Shown here: piece by piece, positions 60,701 through 64,000 of the stretch | How the letters are laid out: every line of letters begins with the position of its first letter | Numbering within the stretch: position 1 is the first letter of the stretch | NCBI RefSeq assembly: GCF_048771995.1 | Contig: NC_133032.1 | Span: forward strand, 26,375,501 to 26,439,500 | Direction: 5' to 3' | Source: Taeniopygia guttata | Taxonomy: Eukaryota > Chordata > Aves > Passeriformes > Estrildidae | DNA length: 64,000 bases | Notes under the pieces: generated by a model | Seen by the model: only the letters and a program-made list of their open reading frames with translations | Told to the model about the DNA's origin: nothing | Databases searched by the model: none | Made by a program: the position numbers and the translations under genes

Positions 60701-61284
60701 CAAAAGTCTGGTTGTGTAACTAAGAAAAATCAGATACATATTTAATATTCGACTCTGAAAGTCTTTCTGGTTGTTCCTAAAGAAAATCTACACACCCACT
60801 TATATGGCAGAGTGAGAGGGGAGGGAAGATCGTTCATGATGTTCAGAAAGTTGGCTCATAAAGGACAGACACTGGGAAAATATATATAACTCCTCAAGGT
60901 GGGAGAAGTGCTGGAAGAAAACAGTAAACTAAGCGTTGCTTTTTAGCCCCTTGAGAGGTATGGGAAGAAGAGACTTACACCATAATTTTGCTGTAGATAC
61001 TCTAGAACCTCAGGTGAGATATTTAATACAGATACAGATGTTAACCAGTAAAGTCTTGCTAATCACTAAAGCACTTTTTTCAACTATGCTTTGTATGTGT
61101 TTTAGACAAGGCTGCAATCAGCTAAGCTTGCTCCCTTTTCTCCTGCAGGTACTTCCTGACGAGTTTCTATACAAAGTATGATCCCACACACTTTATCCTC
61201 AACACAGCCTCTCTCCTGACCGTGCTTATCCCCAAGCTGCCACAGTTGCACGGGGTTCGAATCTTTGGCATCAATAAATACTAA
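57541..61284 (+). CDS. ORMDL1: ORMDL1, ER regulator of sphingolipid synthesis (3 coding exons, complete)
   Basis: Joining 57541-57714, 60051-60202 and 61149-61284 gives a 153-residue protein, the usual ORMDL length, nearly identical to human ORMDL1 ([20 protein letters not shown] at the start, [10 protein letters not shown] at the end). Four hydrophobic segments are visible (about 22-45, 46-67, 101-116, 121-141), fitting the ORM family's ER membrane topology. Known role: ORMDL proteins bind and restrain serine palmitoyltransferase in response to ceramide. Introns are GT-AG and phases agree (0, then 2). The start [10 protein letters not shown], rather than the MNVGTAHSEV I associate with ORMDL2/3-type sequences, supports paralogue 1, as does the conserved place beside PMS1. 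Confidence 0.97.
57715..60050 (+). other. ORMDL1: ORMDL1 intron between coding exons 1 and 2
   Basis: 2.3 kb, AT-rich, with nothing recognised. Confidence 0.85.
60051..60202 (+). CDS. ORMDL1: ORMDL1 second coding exon (residues 59-109)
   Basis: The 152-nt exon follows acceptor TTTTCCCCAG and encodes [20 protein letters not shown] and on to FTISPIIL. Donor CT|gtgagt splits the last codon. Confidence 0.96.
60203..61148 (+). other. ORMDL1: ORMDL1 intron between coding exons 2 and 3
   Basis: 0.95 kb with no repeat or exon recognised. Confidence 0.85.
61149..61284 (+). CDS. ORMDL1: ORMDL1 last coding exon (residues 109-153)
   Basis: The coding part after acceptor TCCTGCAG encodes [20 protein letters not shown], the last membrane segment and the GINKY terminus. 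The TAA stop is at 61282-61284. Confidence 0.96.
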
Positions 61285-62610
61285 GCAGAAGGTTCAACGC
61301 TGGCTGCCCCTGACATGGCTACTACTGCTCCCTGGGTGAAGGAAATGAGTAGTCTGCTGTGCTGAGTATCTCATCGTACCTGGTGAGAGATGCTTTTACG
61401 TCTGAGATACAATTCCTGCTTCCTGCAGCATTGTCTGGGATGAAAATCGACTTTTTAAGAAGATGCCTTCAGATACTTCAATGTGGATTGGAAACGTGTG
61501 GAAGAAAGATTTTCATGAAGAACTGGGCAGGCCCAGCTCTAAAGCCTAATCCCCACTAAGACTGTACATGTGGCTGATGCAAGTGGCTTGTAAGGAAGGT
61601 TCAAGTAGCGGCTGAAATGGAGAGCAGAGTTTCACAAATACTCATCATCCATAATGCAGGTGGTAACTTTACATATAAATCTAGAATCCTCAGTGCCAAG
61701 GACTGGTGAGGCCACATTGTTAGATTAAGAGAAATTAGGTAGTTTCTGCTGTAATGGATTGTAAGTGGTTGTGCTTGTCTTTGCATTGTAAAAGTCTGTC
61801 CCACAGTAAGTACTGTGACAGCGAGCATAAATTGATGGTATAATTCCTGCCTTCTCTGTTCTTGGGATTTTTTAAATTTATTTTTTTTTTGGTCACAATA
61901 ACTGAACAAAGTCCTTAACTGCCAGCTCAGGGGAGTTCCACATCAACTCAAGAGCTCAGTTTATGTACGCTTTTACAAGTTGCCACTGTTGTGTTCATTT
62001 CACTTTGCTTACCAGGATACTGACTTTTCTATGTGTAAATGGGACATCCTGTAAAATTGCAATTTCTTTTTAGGTGTGAATTTTTGACTATTTTCTCTGA
62101 TACTCACTGATGGGTTATTTTTCAGTAGCTGAGAGGCCCTGTGAGGTGGTGGGGAAAGGCTTGCTGCAGTTGTAGAAGGTGCTCTGTTACAGAGCAAGTG
62201 TCTGAACACGTAAGGGAAGCTGTGTAGGTTGTAAGCTAGAATAGAAGCTGAACTAGAAGTAGGTGAGTAGGTAAATCACATGGACTAACTATGCTTTTGC
62301 AGAAAAAGGTATAGATAACTTGCATGTCTTGGAAATGTGGAGGAATGCTGTGTTTTAGGGGTACTGTGTAGTGTGGGGTAATCTTTTATATTATCAGCTC
62401 TGGTATTAGAGTGAAGGAGGTACATCTACTGCTGTGAGCAGTTATTTCTCTGTTGTGGAAAAAGGATTAATTCTGAAGTCTGCTGTGTGTGTGCCAGCCC
62501 AAACCAGCTCAGATTTAATGGAAGACTCCATTTAAGACTTGATTTACCTTTTGGTTGCAGTGGCAGCCAGTGAGCTGGAAAAAAAAATTAAAAATATCAA
62601 AACACAAGCC
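61285..62610 (+). other. ORMDL1: ORMDL1 3' untranslated region (extent uncertain)
   Basis: No AATAAA is seen between the stop and the OSGEPL1 CpG island. The variant ATTAAA at 62587-62592 is the best candidate polyadenylation signal, giving a 3' UTR of roughly 1.3 kb and leaving only about 200 bases to the next promoter. A canonical AATAAA at 61273-61278 lies inside the last codons. I see no other gene or repeat here. Confidence 0.35.
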
Positions 62611-62799
62611 TACAGTGGTGTACTTATTTTTTTTTTCTACAGCAATTTCCTGGCTATTTACTTTATCGATAAATGTGCTGTTAAAAAAAAGGGCAGTGAG
62701 TTACGAATTTTCTTTAGCAATTGGAACTTATTAGTTCTGGCTGCTGCTTGCACAGAAAGCGGTAACTGGCTGATTTTTAAGACTGGCCATCACAAGGCT

Positions 62800-63150
62800 G
62801 TGGTGTCCGGGGGCCGGGGTGGCTGGACAAAGCCCTTGGCTTGCGGAGGAGTCCCCGCTCTGGGCCGCTCTCCGCACGGCGGCTGCGCCGGCCGGAGCAC
62901 CGCCCGCGTCCCTGGCGGGGCGGAGCCGGGCCGGGCCGTGCCGGGGGTGGCGATACCGCCACACGGGAGTGACGCGAGTGCGCCGCGGGATTCCGGCCGC
63001 CGCTGCCGCGGGCCGGCCGGAGGATCCGCGGAGGTGGGGCCGGGCCCCTGGCGGAGCAGAGCGGCCGGACTTACCCTGCTCTCCCTGCCCGCACGGCAGC
63101 GCTCAGCCGCGGCGCCGGCTGCGGGCCGCGGGCCGGCTGTGACCTCCCTT
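62800..63150 (+). promoter_or_regulatory. OSGEPL1: CpG island, likely OSGEPL1 promoter
   Basis: About 350 bases of dense CpG and GC-rich sequence with GC boxes start just before OSGEPL1. A donor-like CCCA|gtgagg at 63180/63181 and an acceptor-like TTTTTTCTTAG ending at 63247 could frame a very short (67-nt) 5' intron. That length is near the lower limit for vertebrates, so the leader may simply be unspliced. Confidence 0.75.
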
Positions 63151-63380
63151 AGGGCTGCGAGAGGCACCGCCAGAAGCCCAGTGAGGAACTCTCTTCATAC
63201 GTAATTCTGGGAGGTAACGCCTTGTTTTACCTGCTGTTTTTTCTTAGGGTCTTAAACGTCGTGTGTGGCCATTCATGACTTTAAAAGATCTTCAGAAAAT
63301 CAGGGCAGAACACGTGGTTGAAAGCCCTCCACTAATAATAAGTTCTCTTCTAGACATAACCACCAGGTGGATGATAAACA

Positions 63381-63592
63381 ATGAACAGCATTGCCCAAAG
63401 CGTTTTGCAGTCAGCGAAGCGCAGCCGAGCTGCGTGGCTGAGGAACCGCTGTGCTCACTCTGGAAAGAAGCGTTTTCGCAGGCTGGTTTTGGGAATAGAG
63501 ACAAGCTGTGACGACACCGGCGCTGCTGTGGTGGATGAAGCTGGCTGTGTTCTGGGAGAAGCACTGCACTGTCAGAAGGAAGTTCATTTACA
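63381..63592 (+). CDS. OSGEPL1: OSGEPL1, mitochondrial tRNA t6A synthesis protein (first coding exon; gene runs off the window)
   Basis: The exon encodes 70 complete codons and two bases of the next. Residues 1-35 are rich in Arg/Lys, Ser and Ala and lack acidic residues, as in a mitochondrial presequence. Then comes LVLGIETSCDDTGAAVVDEA, the N-terminal phosphate motif of the Kae1/TsaD (ASKHA) family, and LGEALHCQKEVHLQ. Donor TTACA|gtaaga follows. Known role: OSGEPL1 transfers the threonylcarbamoyl group to A37 of ANN-decoding mitochondrial tRNAs. The ATG at 63381 has A at -3 and is in frame with the conserved motif. Later exons with the metal-binding histidines would lie to the right of this window. 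Position beside ORMDL1 matches human gene order. Confidence 0.93.
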
Positions 63593-64000
63593 GTAAGAAC
63601 AGACTTCTCTCAAGGCTTCTACCTTAATAACGATTTTACTGTTACTTATCATCCATAGAAAACTCTTCCCTGCCCCATAAAATTCAGTACGTGGTGGGTA
63701 GGTGTGAAGATGTATCACTTTGGCGTCAACATATACTGCCTGAGATAGTACTAAAGGGGAGGAAATAAATGCCATGAATTTAACAAGTTTCCTTTCAAAG
63801 AGAGACAGATTGCTCCTCTAGCTTGAATAAAAGATTAAATAATTGCTACTGTTAAAATCACTAAATGTCTTGACTTTTTAAAGGAAAAATTAGTCAAATA
63901 TAAGCACTGGTCATTAAGAACATGAGCTGACAAGTGAGGGGTTGTAAATACTAAGTTGTATTATTTTGGAACAGTGTTGAGATACATTTTAAAAGCATCT
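63593..64000 (+). other. OSGEPL1: OSGEPL1 intron (start of)
   Basis: AT-rich sequence after the donor at 63593. No exon or repeat is recognised before the window ends. Confidence 0.7.

Noticed and set aside
61250-61265. GGTTCGAATC, resembling a tRNA T-loop
   Set aside because: It is coding sequence for GVRIFG in ORMDL1 and no cloverleaf surrounds it.
62539-63204. 221-residue plus-strand open frame
   Set aside because: It runs from the ORMDL1 3' UTR into the OSGEPL1 CpG island; its second half is composition-driven and neither half is recognisable.
63362-63375. CCACCAGGTGGATG as a CTCF site near the OSGEPL1 start
   Set aside because: The second half of the motif does not fit, and it is better described as an E-box palindrome (CACCAGGTGG).
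1-64000. A previously undescribed multi-gene system
   Set aside because: All convincing coding sequence belongs to three known, conserved vertebrate genes; the remainder is intron, intergenic sequence and old repeats.

Overview
This is a window from a vertebrate nuclear genome, almost certainly a bird. The genes are split by long AT-rich introns. The recognisable interspersed repeats are CR1 LINE fragments with the typical bird 3' ends (variants of ATTCTATGA), plus at least one retroviral LTR of a type I associate with songbird genomes. The gene order PMS1 - ORMDL1 - OSGEPL1 is the conserved vertebrate order (human 2q32 neighbourhood). Species cannot be fixed from the window; a passerine is a guess based on the LTR.

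Layout. Bases 1 to about 12,050 lie downstream of PMS1 and hold no gene I can recognise: AT-rich sequence, one GC-rich block near 9.1-9.5 kb with a strong CTCF-like motif, and a CR1 fragment at 10.7-11.0 kb. From 12,058 to about 56.1 kb the minus strand carries the whole PMS1 gene. I could place all 12 coding exons, with consistent reading phase at every junction, giving a predicted 933-residue protein (human 932). Its larger introns hold an LTR (20.8-21.4 kb), two CR1 copies back to back (39.7-41.1 kb) and a third CR1 fragment (43.7 kb). A CpG island at 55.9-56.35 kb separates PMS1 from ORMDL1, which is read in the opposite direction; this looks like a shared two-way promoter. ORMDL1 (coding 57,541-61,284, three coding exons, 153 residues) is complete. 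A second CpG island at 62.8-63.15 kb is the likely promoter of OSGEPL1, whose first coding exon (63,381-63,592) ends the window; the rest of that gene lies to the right.

The three genes do unrelated housekeeping work: PMS1 is a MutL-type partner of MLH1, ORMDL1 is an ER membrane regulator of sphingolipid synthesis, and OSGEPL1 makes t6A in mitochondrial tRNA. I found no sign of a new multi-gene system. The most interesting local feature is that the splice acceptor of the largest exon of PMS1, a mismatch-repair-family gene, contains a very long mononucleotide microsatellite, the kind of tract mismatch repair normally stabilises.
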